64,000 nt of DNA. It comes from Variovorax ginsengisoli (GTDB lineage: Bacteria > Pseudomonadota > Gammaproteobacteria > Burkholderiales > Burkholderiaceae_C). The notes under the pieces were generated by a model, which did not search any database, was not told the DNA's origin, and saw only the letters and a program-made list of their open reading frames with translations. The stretch spans positions 186,001 through 250,000 of the forward strand of contig NZ_JAUJZH010000006.1 of assembly GCF_030486595.1 (NCBI RefSeq). Direction: 5' to 3'. Numbering within the stretch: position 1 is the stretch's first letter; every line of letters starts with the position of its first letter. Positions 1 to 10,943 of this stretch are shown here, piece after piece. Position numbers and translations under genes: made by a program.

Positions 1-192
1 GTCGGCGAGTTGGCCGTGCGCCACGTGGCCCTCGGCGCGCAATGCCGCCACAGCGGCCTCCAGGTGCGCGGCCGTGCGCCCGGCCAGGCTGACCCGCGCG
101 CCTTCGCGCAGGAACTCGCGGGCGCAGGCCAGCCCGATGCCGCGGCTGCCGCCCGTGACAAGCACATGCTTGCCGGTCAATTGAAGATCCAT
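1..192 (-). CDS. SDR family NAD(P)-dependent oxidoreductase (N-terminal part)
   Basis: This is the first 64 codons of a short-chain dehydrogenase/reductase; the rest lies beyond the window. The reverse-strand reading opens MDLQLTGKHVLVTGGSRGIG, which carries the Rossmann dinucleotide-binding motif TGGSRGIG. A following VSLAGRT segment is typical of the second strand that discriminates NAD from NADP. The ATG at 192 is preceded by GGAGGTGCC, a good ribosome binding site. The motif fixes the family, but the substrate cannot be told from this fragment. Confidence 0.85.
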   Translation of the reverse strand, partial: MDLQLTGKHVLVTGGSRGIGLACAREFLREGARVSLAGRTAAHLEAAVAALRAEGHVAHGQLAD

Positions 193-379
193 GGCACCTC
201 CTTGGATGAGATCGTTCAGTGTCGAGGGGTCCAACTGTGCCAGAGCGCTTCATGCTGCGTGGTCCTACACGCGCACGGCCGAAGGTGCCACGGGCTGGGC
301 AGGCTCGGGGAACCTACGATCGGTCCGTTGCCCCCGCACCGGGTCGTGGGCGCTATCGGATCAGACACAAGGCTCCTGC

Positions 380-1135
380 ATGGTACGAACACTCAGCCCG
401 ATCGTCCGGGACCGGGCGGGTCCGGTGCGCCCCATTCCGGCTGCGATCGCTGCGATCACCGGGCAACCGCTGACGGAGGTCGCCCGGGTCATCTGGCAAT
501 GCATGGACGCATTGGCTGGACTGGCCGGCATCCACGGGGAAGTGGCGCCCGAGGATGTATGCCACGCAGCACTCCTGCGGTTCGGCTACGCGCCGCACCG
601 GCTCTACGCCGATGTCCGTCGTCGGCCGGTGCTGGCAGAGGTGCTGCGGGCCTATGCGCGTTCGCCGGGTCCGTGCGAGCGCCTGTTCGCGATCTGCGAA
701 TCTGGCGAGGCCTTCGCGTTTCTGGGCAGCCAGGCCGCGGCCTGGACCCACAGCGCTCCCGCCAGCCTCGGCGTGCTGGTCCGGGAAGGCCACCTGGACC
801 TCGACATGCAGGTCAGGTTCGCCTTGACCGTCAAGGTCCACCGACCGGTCCCCATCGCATCGCCCGACCACGAGTTCCTCGAAACGATGGCCATTCCGGC
901 ATTGGCCCTGGCCGAGGCCTACAACATCGAAGTGCTGCCCATGGACTGGCCCTACTGGAACCTGTCCTTCCCCGGCGATATAACGGACGGCGCGCCAGGC
1001 TCCGGCGCAACCCTGGTCTGCGGCGAGCACGAGTTGCTGAGGGTGGTCAACGACCGCGTGCGACTGCTCCGGTTTTCCGATGAAACGTTCGAAGCGATGG
1101 TGGCTCGCCTGCGCCGCGGCCCCTCGAAACCCTGA
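380..1135 (+). CDS. Hypothetical protein, 251 aa
   Basis: I do not recognise this protein. The reading frame stays open further upstream, but the ATG at 380 gives a protein beginning MVRTLSPIVRD and leaves room for a promoter after the divergent SDR gene. No signal peptide, membrane span or classic catalytic motif is visible. The composition is that of an ordinary globular soluble protein with many hydrophobic and Arg/Glu residues. It stands alone, with the SDR gene diverging on one side and the KaiC-like gene 126 bases downstream on the same strand. Neighbour context gives no functional clue. The start codon is uncertain. Confidence 0.6.
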   Translation: MVRTLSPIVRDRAGPVRPIPAAIAAITGQPLTEVARVIWQCMDALAGLAGIHGEVAPEDVCHAALLRFGYAPHRLYADVRRRPVLAEVLRAYARSPGPCERLFAICESGEAFAFLGSQAAAWTHSAPASLGVLVREGHLDLDMQVRFALTVKVHRPVPIASPDHEFLETMAIPALALAEAYNIEVLPMDWPYWNLSFPGDITDGAPGSGATLVCGEHELLRVVNDRVRLLRFSDETFEAMVARLRRGPSKP

Positions 1136-1261
1136 GCGCCCTGCCGCCCGTCCCCACACGCTTTCAAGAAAAGCGCCTACATGCGGGCGCGCGCAGCATC
1201 GCTCGAGACGACATCCGTCTTCACACTAGATTCAGGAAAAAACAAACCGGATGCTTTCGCC

Positions 1262-2764
1262 ATGACGAATCTACGCACTGCCTCGCAGCCGTCGCTCTTC
1301 GAGCCCACCGGGGTGCCAGGACTCGACGAGGTGCTGGCCGGAGGACTGCCAGCGGGGCACCTCTATCTTGTCGAAGGGACCCCGGGCGCCGGCAAGACGA
1401 CGCTCGGCCTGCAGTTCCTTCTCGAAGGGCGGGTACTCGGCCAAAAGGGCTTGTACGTCACGTTGTCGGAGACTTCCGACGAGCTTGCGCAGGGCGCGAG
1501 GTCGCACGGGTGGGAACTCGACGGCATAGAAATCTTCGATCTCGTCGGCGACGAGGGCCTCAGCGCAGACGCCGAGCAGAGCATCCTCAACCCCTCCGAT
1601 TTCGAGCTGGGCGAAACGATCCGCAACGTCATGGCCCTGGTGGAGCGCGTGCGACCGGAGCGTGTCGTTTTCGACAGCCTCTCGGAGCTGCGCTTGCTGT
1701 CCCAGAACCCGCTGCGCTATCGGCGGCAGATCCTGGCGCTCAAGCGCTTCTTCCTGACGCAGCGCTGCACCGTGCTCATGCTCGACGACAAATCGGCCGG
1801 CGCCGGCGACATGCACCTGCACAGCATTGCGCACGGCGTGATCCATCTCGAGCAGAACACCGGCACCTACGGCCCCGACAAGCGCCGGCTTCGCGTGGTG
1901 AAGATGCGGGGCGTGAGGTTCCGGGAGGGCGAGCACGACTTCAATCTCGATTGGGGCGGACTGCAGGTGTTCTCGCGCCTGGTGGCCAACGAGCACGGCC
2001 GCGAGCATGCGAGCGAAGCCGTGAGTTCCGGCAATGCAGAACTGGACCGGCTCCTGGGCGGCGGGCTGGTCCCGGGCAGCAACTTGCTGTTCGCCGGCCC
2101 CGCCGGCGTCGGCAAGACGACCACTGCCGTGTGCTGTGCGGCTGCCGCCATGCAGCGCGGGGGCAAGGCGGCATTCTTCCTTTTCGACGAAGGAATCAAG
2201 ACACTCCTGATGCGCTCGCGGGCCCTGGGGCTGGACATCGAAGAGTACAACGCGTCGGGACAGCTGGATCTGCACACGATCGACCCGGCGGCGATTTCCG
2301 CCGGCGAGTTTTCGCACCGCGTGCGAGATGCGGTCGAGCGGCGGGGCGTCGGCACGGTCGTGATCGATACGCTGAACGCCTACCTGGTCGCCATGCCCGG
2401 CAGCAACTTCCTTCTGCTGCAGATGCACGAGCTGCTGACGTACCTCAATCTGCAGGGGGTGACGACCATTCTTGTCCTGTCTCAGCACGGCCTTTCCGGC
2501 GAGGTCCCAAACGATGTCGACCTGAGCTACCTGAGCGATTCGATGCTGCAGTTCCGGTACTTCGAGGCCCGTGGGCAACTCCTCAAGGCGGTGTCGGTGA
2601 TCAAGAGTCGCACCAGCGCGCACGCCTCCACGATCCATCAGTTCAGGCTCAGCGCGAGCGGCCTCGAGATCGGTGAGGCGCTCACGGATTTCGAAGGTGT
2701 CATGGCTGGTGTTCCGCGCTATAGCGGAGAGACCTCGCTGCTCGGCAGCGCGGAACAGGCGTGA
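1262..2764 (+). CDS. KaiC-like tandem RecA-fold ATPase
   Basis: A 500-residue cytoplasmic ATPase with two KaiC (RecA-like) domains. Domain 1 has Walker A GTPGAGKTT at residues 39-47 and an acidic segment LSETSDE. Domain 2 has Walker A GPAGVGKTT, the acidic FDE and a Walker B strand VVIDTL. In cyanobacterial KaiC the C-terminal domain autophosphorylates; here the corresponding region reads YLSDSMLQF, so Ser residues sit near the expected site. The start is the ATG at 1262 because the KaiC signature GVPGLDEVLAGGLP follows directly. The stop lies only four bases before a hybrid histidine kinase, so the two are probably co-translated. No kaiA or kaiB gene is present, so a clock role is not implied; a signalling ATPase is more likely. 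Confidence 0.9.
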   Translation: MTNLRTASQPSLFEPTGVPGLDEVLAGGLPAGHLYLVEGTPGAGKTTLGLQFLLEGRVLGQKGLYVTLSETSDELAQGARSHGWELDGIEIFDLVGDEGLSADAEQSILNPSDFELGETIRNVMALVERVRPERVVFDSLSELRLLSQNPLRYRRQILALKRFFLTQRCTVLMLDDKSAGAGDMHLHSIAHGVIHLEQNTGTYGPDKRRLRVVKMRGVRFREGEHDFNLDWGGLQVFSRLVANEHGREHASEAVSSGNAELDRLLGGGLVPGSNLLFAGPAGVGKTTTAVCCAAAAMQRGGKAAFFLFDEGIKTLLMRSRALGLDIEEYNASGQLDLHTIDPAAISAGEFSHRVRDAVERRGVGTVVIDTLNAYLVAMPGSNFLLLQMHELLTYLNLQGVTTILVLSQHGLSGEVPNDVDLSYLSDSMLQFRYFEARGQLLKAVSVIKSRTSAHASTIHQFRLSASGLEIGEALTDFEGVMAGVPRYSGETSLLGSAEQA

Positions 2765-2768
2765 CGGC

Positions 2769-4472
<1,704 letters not shown>

Positions 4473-4496
4473 GCACCTCGGGCGCGCGCCACCAGG

Positions 4497-5324
4497 TCAT
4501 GCCGCTCGATTCGAGGATCGTCGATTTTCCTTCCTGGCACGCCCCAGGTTGGCCGCGATCATGGCCGCGACCAGCGTGACCAGCCACGAGAAATACACCC
4601 AGAGCAGAAACATCGGGAACGCCGCGAAGGTCCCGTAGACCGCCTTGTAGGTCGGCACCTTGGCGAGGTAGCCGGCAAAGCCGCGCTTGCCGAACTCGAA
4701 GGCCAAGCTGGCGACCAGGCCCCCGGCGAGGGCATCACGCAGGCGCACCTGGGTGTTCGGGACGAGGTAGAACATGCTGGTCAGCGCCGCCAGGACGAGC
4801 AGCAGCGGGCCGAGATCGAACACGAAGGCGAGCGAAGCGGGCAGCGCGCCGATCCAGCCCAGCGAGGCGCCGAGCACATGGGAGCTCGCCCACAGGCTCA
4901 GGCCCAGCACCGGCGGCCCGACCGCCAGCATCAGCAGGTACAGGCCGACCCGCCTGAAGAACGGCCGGTTGCGCCGCACCTCCCACATCTGGTTCAGGGC
5001 GTTCTCGACGGTCAGCAGCATCGCGACCGCCGTGCAAAGCAGCAGCAGCGAGCCGACCCAGGTCAGGCCGCTGGCGTTGGCGGCGAACCGGTTCAGGTAC
5101 TGCAGGACCGTGCGCGCGATATCGGCCGGCAGCAGCGGGCTCAGCAGGAACTCCTGGATCGCATCCTTGAATCGCCTGAAGACCGGGAAGTGCGTGAAGA
5201 GCGCGAAGCTCGCCGCCAGCAAGGGGACGATGGACAGCAGGGTCGTGAAGGTCAGGCTCCCGGCGACCTGGGGCAAGCGCTCTTTGCGGGCGCGCTGGAT
5301 CGTCATTCGGGTCAGGGTGAACAT
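4497..5324 (-). CDS. YihY/BrkB family inner membrane protein
   Basis: A 275-residue polytopic inner membrane protein of the YihY/virulence factor BrkB family, once wrongly called RNase BN. The family hallmarks are an early AGSLTFTTLLSIVPLLA segment, a central VENALNQMWEVRR stretch, and the closing YKAVYGTFAAFPMFLLWVY region. I count about six membrane spans. The family's function is not firmly settled. ATG 5324 is chosen; a TTG four codons upstream is possible. It ends 24 bases from the histidine kinase stop, so the two are convergent. The basic C-terminus (RARKENRRSSNRAA) would face the cytoplasm. Confidence 0.88.
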   Translation of the reverse strand: MFTLTRMTIQRARKERLPQVAGSLTFTTLLSIVPLLAASFALFTHFPVFRRFKDAIQEFLLSPLLPADIARTVLQYLNRFAANASGLTWVGSLLLLCTAVAMLLTVENALNQMWEVRRNRPFFRRVGLYLLMLAVGPPVLGLSLWASSHVLGASLGWIGALPASLAFVFDLGPLLLVLAALTSMFYLVPNTQVRLRDALAGGLVASLAFEFGKRGFAGYLAKVPTYKAVYGTFAAFPMFLLWVYFSWLVTLVAAMIAANLGRARKENRRSSNRAA

Positions 5325-5444
5325 GGGTCGCGGCAAATGAAATTCGGCCCGCCGATTGTGAAGGCTGCCGCCGCCGGCCTCGGGGTTCCTCTTGGTTGTC
5401 CGGGCTGGCGTTCCGGGCTACGCTGCGCGCGACCGAGGATCTTC

Positions 5445-6347
5445 ATGACCACATTGACGGACACGGGGCCAGGCCACCAGGACAGCGCCATCGGCGTGCA
5501 GCGCCATCTCGCCGAACTCGACGCCCAGGGCTACACGGTCATCCCCGATTTCCTGCGGCCGGACGATCTGCAGCGGGTCCGCGCGGGCCTCGCACCACAC
5601 CTGGGCAGCCACACCGGACGCAACAACTTCGAGGGCGTGCGCACCGAACGGGTCTACACGCTGGTCGGCCGGGGCCGCTGTTTCGAGGACATCGCCGAAG
5701 ACGCGCGCGTGCTGGCCCTGCTCGACCGGCTGCTGGCACCGGGCTACCTGCTGACGGCGAGCCAGGCGATCTGCATCCATGCGGGCGAGACGCCGCAGCC
5801 GATCCACTACGACGACTCGTTCTACCCGGTACCGCGCCCGCGGCCTTCCATCAGCTTCAGCACGATCGTCGCGGTCGATGCGTTCACGGCCGAGAACGGC
5901 GGCACCGAGATCATCCCCGGCAGCCACCGCTGGAGCGACGCCCGGATCATCGGGGCCTACGACGGCCGCGATGCCGATGCGCCGATGCCCTCCTCGCTGG
6001 AGCGCTTGCTCGTGCCGATGGTCGTTCCGGCAGGGGCCTGCATCTTCTTCCATGGCACCCTGATGCACCGCGGCGGCGCCAATCGCAGCGCGGCGCCGCG
6101 GCTGGCGTTCTCGAACCAGTACTGCGAACCCTGGGCGCGCACCCAGGAGAACTTCTACCTCGGCATCCCGCCGGCGCTGGTGCGCGGCATGTCGCCGCGC
6201 CTGCAGTCGCTGCTCGGCTACGAGATCATGCCGCCCTTCATGGGCCACGTCACGGCGTCGCATCCGGCCAAGGTGCTGCAGCCCGACCATGTCAATGCCG
6301 TAGCCGGAGCGCCTCGCGACGGCCGGCGCGAACAGGAGAACCCATGA
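5445..6347 (+). CDS. Phytanoyl-CoA dioxygenase (PhyH) family protein
   Basis: A 300-residue Fe(II)/2-oxoglutarate-dependent oxygenase of the PhyH type. The iron-binding triad is visible as His121 and Asp123 in IHYDD, with distal His208 in GTLMHRGGANRS. An Arg shortly after is positioned to hold 2-oxoglutarate. The fold opens with the usual YTVIPDFL phrase. The ATG at 5445 was chosen over a longer open frame because that phrase normally sits near the N-terminus. Its TGA overlaps the ATG of the acyl-CoA ligase that follows (ATGA). The two therefore form a translation-coupled pair, suggesting hydroxylation of a carboxylic acid or its CoA ester. The substrate is unknown. Confidence 0.88.
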   Translation: MTTLTDTGPGHQDSAIGVQRHLAELDAQGYTVIPDFLRPDDLQRVRAGLAPHLGSHTGRNNFEGVRTERVYTLVGRGRCFEDIAEDARVLALLDRLLAPGYLLTASQAICIHAGETPQPIHYDDSFYPVPRPRPSISFSTIVAVDAFTAENGGTEIIPGSHRWSDARIIGAYDGRDADAPMPSSLERLLVPMVVPAGACIFFHGTLMHRGGANRSAAPRLAFSNQYCEPWARTQENFYLGIPPALVRGMSPRLQSLLGYEIMPPFMGHVTASHPAKVLQPDHVNAVAGAPRDGRREQENP

Positions 6348-8251
6348 GACCCGCGCACCCCCTGGACCGGCTGATCGGCGACGAATGGCCGGCCTTCGCG
6401 AGCGACGCCCAACTGCGTGCCTTCGAAGCCACGCCCTATGCCGAGCGCATCGCAGCGCAGAGCACCTACGAGGCCCTGCAGCGCGGCGCCGCCTGCGACC
6501 CCGACGCCGATGCCATCGTGTTCCTGCCGCAGGCGGAGCCCGACGATACGCCGATGCGCATCAGCCATCGGCAGTTCGTCGGCCGCGTGACGCAGGCCGC
6601 GAACCTGTTCACCGAACTCGGCGTCGGCCCCGGCGATGTCGTCAGCCTGCTGCTGCCGCTGGTTCCCCAGAGCTTCTTCTGCCTGTTCGGCGCCGAAGCG
6701 GCCGGCATAGCCAATCCGGTCAATCCGCTGCTCGAGGCGGGCCAGATCGCCGAGATCCTGCGCGCCGCCAACACCAAGGTGCTGGTCGCGCTCGGCCCCG
6801 TGCCCGGAACCGACATCTGGGCCAAGGTCGAACGCATCCGCGACCAGTTGCCGGGCCTGAAGGCGATCGTCGTGGTCGGTGGCGAGAGCGACCCGGCACG
6901 CGCCGTGCACGGCTTCGACGCACTGGTGGACCGGCAGCCCGCCGACCGGCTGCTCGGCGGCCGCCAGATCGCGGCCAGCGACACCGCCGCCTACTTCCAC
7001 ACCGGCGGCACCACCGGCATGCCGAAGCTGGTGCGCCATACGCACGGCAACCAGGTCTACCAGGCCTGGGCCGTGGGCCTGATGCTGCGCGTGCGCGCCG
7101 GCGCGCCGCTGCTGTTCGGCCTGCCGCTCTTCCATGTGGGCGGTGCGCTGACGCAGGGCCTGGCTCAACTGAGCGCGGGCGGCGCGATCGTCGTGCTGTC
7201 GCCGTCGGGCTGGCGCAACCCGGTGGCGGTGCGCAATGTCTGGCGGCTGGTCGAGCGCTTTCGGCCCGAAGTGTTCGGCGGTGTTCCGACCGTGCTCGGC
7301 GCGGCGCTCAACGTGCCGGTCGACGGCGCCGACGTCTCGAGCATCCGCATCTGCTCGGGCGGCGGCTCGGCGATCCCGGTGCCGATCGGCAGGGCTTACG
7401 CGCAGCGCTTCGAGGTGCCGGTGGTCGAGGTCTACGGCATGACCGAGACCTCGAGCGTCCACACCCTGGCCTACCTCGACCGGCCGATCCGCCTGGGCTC
7501 GGTCGGCCATCCGGTGCCGTACAGCCGGGTGCGGATCGTCGAGGTCGATGCCGAGGGGCGCGCCACGCGCGACTGCGCGGTCGGCGAGAGCGGGGTCGTG
7601 GCGATGAGCGGGCCCGGCGTGTTCAGCGGCTACCTGAGCGACAGCCACAACCGCGAGGCCTTCGTCGCGCCCGGCTGGGTGAACTCCGGCGACCTCGGCC
7701 GCCTCGACGCCGAAGGCTACCTCTGGATCACCGGCCGCGCCAAGGACCTGATCATCCGCGGCGGCCACAACATCGACCCGATGGCGATCGAAGAGGTCTT
7801 CTTCCAGCATCCCGCGGTGGCGCAGGCCAGCGTCGTCGGCCAGCCGGACGTGTATGCGGGCGAGCTGCCGATCGCCTTCGTGCAGCTCAAGCCGGGCGCG
7901 GCGGTCGAGGCGGCCGACCTGCTCGCCTTCGTTGCCGCCGGCACGCCGGAACGCGCGGCGCTGCCGGTCGAGGTGCTGTTCGTCGAGGCCCTGCCGCTGA
8001 CCGCGGTGGGCAAGGTCTTCAAGCCCGCGCTGCGATGGCAGGCGGCGCAGCGCGTGGCGTTGCGCCTGCTGTCGGACCTGCAGCGAGCCGATCGCGAACT
8101 GACGGTCGAGGTCGGCGCCCACGCGCTGCACGGCAGCCTGGTCACGGTTGCGGTCACCGGCGCGGCCACGGGCGATCGCGAGTCGGTCGCGCGGCAGATC
8201 GACGAGCGCCTGGACCCACTGGTCCTGAAGCACGAGACGGTCTGGCGCTGA
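6344..8251 (+). CDS. Acyl-CoA synthetase (AMP-forming), 635 aa
   Basis: An adenylate-forming ligase that would activate a carboxylic acid with ATP and CoA. Clear motifs are the P-loop-like HTGGTTGMPK, the A5 motif YGMTETS, the NSGDLG region, and RGGHNIDP leading into the C-terminal lid. The lysine in TAVGKVFKP is the usual catalytic A10 lysine. The start at 6344 overlaps the PhyH stop, so a much longer upstream open frame is rejected. It is clearly related to the ligase at 55642-57534: both share CTGGTTG/HTGGTTG, GGHNIDP and DV-AGELP-A-VQL. Like that protein, it continues about 70 residues past the usual C-terminal motif. Substrate unknown. Confidence 0.92.
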   Translation: MRPAHPLDRLIGDEWPAFASDAQLRAFEATPYAERIAAQSTYEALQRGAACDPDADAIVFLPQAEPDDTPMRISHRQFVGRVTQAANLFTELGVGPGDVVSLLLPLVPQSFFCLFGAEAAGIANPVNPLLEAGQIAEILRAANTKVLVALGPVPGTDIWAKVERIRDQLPGLKAIVVVGGESDPARAVHGFDALVDRQPADRLLGGRQIAASDTAAYFHTGGTTGMPKLVRHTHGNQVYQAWAVGLMLRVRAGAPLLFGLPLFHVGGALTQGLAQLSAGGAIVVLSPSGWRNPVAVRNVWRLVERFRPEVFGGVPTVLGAALNVPVDGADVSSIRICSGGGSAIPVPIGRAYAQRFEVPVVEVYGMTETSSVHTLAYLDRPIRLGSVGHPVPYSRVRIVEVDAEGRATRDCAVGESGVVAMSGPGVFSGYLSDSHNREAFVAPGWVNSGDLGRLDAEGYLWITGRAKDLIIRGGHNIDPMAIEEVFFQHPAVAQASVVGQPDVYAGELPIAFVQLKPGAAVEAADLLAFVAAGTPERAALPVEVLFVEALPLTAVGKVFKPALRWQAAQRVALRLLSDLQRADRELTVEVGAHALHGSLVTVAVTGAATGDRESVARQIDERLDPLVLKHETVWR

Positions 8252-8263
8252 GTCCGGCGCGGT

Positions 8264-9280
8264 TCAGCGCCACTGCAGCAGCAGCGACCAGGGCTGCCGG
8301 CTCATGTGGCGATCGACGCAGTCGGCCCTGGCCGCACCGCAGCCGTCGCTCAGGTAGCTGGGGTCGAGCCAGCGATTCCCCGGCGCGAAGGCCAGCCGGC
8401 GCAAGGTGACGGACTGCAGCACGTTGCCGCCGATGGCATCGAAGCCCAGGGCATCGACCGTCACCACGACATCGCAATGCATCGGCAAGGCGCCGCCGCC
8501 GGTGCGGCGGGCCGCCAGCGCCTCGCCGATCTTCTCGAAGCTGTCGAGCCCGGCACCGGTGCCGCGCGCCTGGCAGACCAGGTCGCCGACGCGCGGCGGT
8601 GTGCGCGTGATGTCGCAGGCGCGCATCGCGTAGGCGGTCGGACGGCCGGCCGCCTCGGCGCTGCCGGCCTGCCAGGCCGCGCCCGCATAGTCGGCATGGG
8701 CCTCGGAGAACTGGAACTCGTCCGCGCCGAGCCCGGCCTGGCGTGCGAGCCAGCTCACGAAAGCCGCGGACCAGGGGGTGTCGATCACGGCGACCCGGTC
8801 GATCGCGGCCTGCGCGGCGCGCAGCTCGTGCGATTCCAGGCCCTGGTCCGGGCCGACGCCCAGTCCTTGCAGCCGGGCGGCCGTGGCCTGGTTCAGCGCC
8901 TGCAGCAGGAGTTGCCGATCGGCCGGGCGCAGCGCGCCGAACCGCACGAGGTAGGGCAGGCGGCCTTGCTGCGGATCGACGGCGCCCCAATAGCCGAGCA
9001 CGCGCTCCCAGGGCGCACGGGCCCACACACCGGTGCGCACGTCTTCGGCCTCCGACAGGCCCGATTCGGTGAGCCGGCCTTCGGCATCCATGGCCTGTCC
9101 GCCGAAGGCCCGGTGTTCGCGCTCGGCCGCGGCCGCCATGGCCAGCGCGCGGGGCGGCGGGGGGGATCGCGTGGCGGTGTCGAGGCACAGCGAAGCGGCC
9201 CCGGCAGCGAACGGCGCGGCCATGGCCAAGAGGTAAGCGGCGACCGGAAGAAGCCGCCGCGGCACGAAATGGAAGGACAT
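8264..9280 (-). CDS. DUF2272 domain protein, probably secreted
   Basis: A 338-residue protein starting MSFHFVPRRLLPVAAYLLAM, which looks like a cleavable signal peptide ending near AAG-AAS. The middle carries the DUF2272 signature TPWSAAFVSWLARQAG followed by an AHADYAG segment. The later GDLVCQARG and CDVVVTVD pieces resemble an NlpC/CHAP-like amidase fold seen in this family. Several Cys residues after the signal peptide fit a periplasmic location. The ATG at 9280 is chosen because it begins the signal peptide. It is convergent with the ligase gene. The enzymatic role is not proven for the family. Confidence 0.75.
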   Translation of the reverse strand: MSFHFVPRRLLPVAAYLLAMAAPFAAGAASLCLDTATRSPPPPRALAMAAAAEREHRAFGGQAMDAEGRLTESGLSEAEDVRTGVWARAPWERVLGYWGAVDPQQGRLPYLVRFGALRPADRQLLLQALNQATAARLQGLGVGPDQGLESHELRAAQAAIDRVAVIDTPWSAAFVSWLARQAGLGADEFQFSEAHADYAGAAWQAGSAEAAGRPTAYAMRACDITRTPPRVGDLVCQARGTGAGLDSFEKIGEALAARRTGGGALPMHCDVVVTVDALGFDAIGGNVLQSVTLRRLAFAPGNRWLDPSYLSDGCGAARADCVDRHMSRQPWSLLLQWR

Positions 9281-9497
9281 TCGGACCCGAGCATAGCCTC
9301 GGTGCGCGACTACACTCGGCCGCCCTTCAGACGCCCCAACACCCCTATGCGACGCCTCGCCCGACCCGACGACATCCGCCATGTCTTCTACCAATCGCAC
9401 TACGTCGACGAGCACAGGTGATGGCCACTACAGCTACCCGCCCGCGACACATGAGGGAGTGGGGTCCGATTCGACCGCCCGGGTGGGCGCGGGCGGA

Positions 9498-10028
9498 TCA
9501 GCGGCGCGGCGCGGACAGCGCGAGCAGCAACGCCGTGATCAGCGCGCCGCCCGCAGCGGCGCAGAGGATTGCCTTGATCGGCTCCCCCATCACGTATTGC
9601 TGGCCCTTCACCCGCAGGTCGCCCGCCTGTTCCTTCATGCCCTGGATCTTCTCGCCCGCCGCATCGACCGCACTGCGGGCGTAGGACTTGGCGGAGTGCG
9701 TGACGCTGCCGGCCTTGTCCTTGACATCATGGAGGTACCCTTGGGCGGTACTCGCCACCTTGCGTCCGACCGCATCTGCGTCGTCCATGCTGCGGCGCAT
9801 CGACGAGCCCTCGTCGGTGTCGGGCTGGGTGCCAGGAGGGCCGCCCTGCGGCGACGCGGTGCCCTGCGCGGCCTGCTGCGGCTGCCCCGACTGCTGCCCG
9901 GATTGCCGGCCTTGATCGAACGGGGCGGCCGTGTCCGTGGTCCAGGTGGTCTCCCGCCCCGTCCCGGTTGACGTGGTGCTGCGGTTCGGGTCGCTGTCCG
10001 GGCGCGAGACGATTGAAGGGTTGCCCAT
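9498..10028 (-). CDS. ElaB/YqjD-like (DUF883) stress membrane protein
   Basis: A 176-residue protein with a long Gln/Gly/Pro/Ser-rich, probably disordered N-terminal half. A helical stretch follows (DVKDKAGSVTHSAKSYA, AAGEKIQGMKEQAGDL) and then one C-terminal membrane span, AILCAAAGGALITALLLALS. That helix-plus-tail-anchor pattern is typical of the YqjD/ElaB/DUF883 family, whose members bind ribosomes or mark stationary phase in E. coli. The start ATG at 10028 follows GGAGGCACC, a clear ribosome site. The disordered N-terminal extension is longer than in the E. coli proteins. It is divergent from yidB, so both probably share the 10029-10251 promoter region. Confidence 0.72.
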   Translation of the reverse strand: MGNPSIVSRPDSDPNRSTTSTGTGRETTWTTDTAAPFDQGRQSGQQSGQPQQAAQGTASPQGGPPGTQPDTDEGSSMRRSMDDADAVGRKVASTAQGYLHDVKDKAGSVTHSAKSYARSAVDAAGEKIQGMKEQAGDLRVKGQQYVMGEPIKAILCAAAGGALITALLLALSAPRR

Positions 10029-10251
10029 GGTGCCTCCGGTGAAAGAATGAAACAGGTGGCCGCGGCCGATCGCCTTCTGCCTCATGCAGATATCCGCCCA
10101 CGTGAAGGCCGAACGAATCAGCGATTGAGCCCAGGCGTTGTAGGTCGAGGCTTCGTCCTCCACCCGCGGCCCGCCCATGGCCTGATACTGGCGTCGTTCG
10201 AAGCGCCACCCCCGCGCGTCCGCGGGCGCGCGATCAACCAAGGAGATCATC

Positions 10252-10764
10252 ATGGGCCTCTTGACGCAGATCCTCGGCGGACTCGCCGGCAATGCACTCG
10301 GCGGAAGCCAGAGCCACAGCTCGCGCGGCGGCATGAGCCCGGTCCTGATGGCCTTGCTGCCGGTGGTCCTCAACATGCTGAGCCAGCGCGGTCACGCGGG
10401 CGGCCTCGGCGCCGGTCCTGCCAGCGGCGGGGGTGAAGTTGGTGGACCCGGAGGTCTCGCCGGCATGGGCGGCCTCGGCGGCCTCCTCGAACAGTTCACG
10501 CAGAAGGGCTACGGGAGCCAAGCCGAGTCATGGGTGGGCACGGGTGCGAACCAGGCCTTGCCGCCGAATGCGATCGACGACATCTTCGGCCGCGATCAGC
10601 TCCACCAGATCGCCCAGCAGGCAGGCCTCGGCGACGACGAGACGCGCTCGGGGCTGTCTGAATTGCTGCCCGACGTGGTCGACCATTTCACGCCGGGCGG
10701 CCAGGTACCCGAGCAGAACCAGCTTTCATCAAGCGTCGACAACTACCTGCAAGCGTTCCGATAG
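10252..10764 (+). CDS. YidB/DUF937 family protein
   Basis: A 170-residue protein of the YidB family. It begins MGLLTQILGGLAGNALGG, has a Gly-rich linker, and carries the conserved ending seen in the family: WVGTGANQALPP, then IDDIFGRDQLHQIAQQAGL and LSELLPDVVDHFTPGG. The function of YidB proteins is uncertain. AAGGAGATC lies just upstream of the ATG, a strong ribosome site. It diverges from the ElaB-like gene at 9498-10028, and both probably respond to stress. A strong hairpin lies about 80 bases downstream. Confidence 0.88.
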   Translation: MGLLTQILGGLAGNALGGSQSHSSRGGMSPVLMALLPVVLNMLSQRGHAGGLGAGPASGGGEVGGPGGLAGMGGLGGLLEQFTQKGYGSQAESWVGTGANQALPPNAIDDIFGRDQLHQIAQQAGLGDDETRSGLSELLPDVVDHFTPGGQVPEQNQLSSSVDNYLQAFR

Positions 10765-10845
10765 GCAGGAGCCGACGACGCGTCGTCGAGGTCATCGCTT
10801 CGAATTGCAGGCGCCACGGCGTTCGGCGAGGTGACGCCGATGCAC

Positions 10846-10873
10846 CAGGGCTTGCGCTGGTGCGCAAGCCCTG
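10846..10873 (+). terminator. Strong hairpin after yidB
   Basis: Perfect 11-base arms CAGGGCTTGCG and CGCAAGCCCTG are separated by the six-base loop CTGGTG. No T-run follows on either strand, so it is not a classic intrinsic terminator. Its place 80 bases after yidB fits transcript end protection or termination. Confidence 0.5.
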
Positions 10874-10943
10874 AAAGCGGGACCGGCGCTGGTAAGCTCC
10901 TCACCCCACCGGCGCCCCAGCCGGCGATGACGGAGCAGCGTGC

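Noticed and set aside
5396..6343. Extended N-terminus of the acyl-CoA ligase
   Set aside because: The added residues read as Arg/Pro-rich nonsense and would run through the PhyH gene in another frame. The ligase family starts close to the ATG at 6344.
9347..9421. Short forward frame MRRLARPDDIRHVFYQSHYV
   Set aside because: Only 24 codons, no ribosome site, and no identifiable family. The 9281-9497 gap holds nothing else that I can support.
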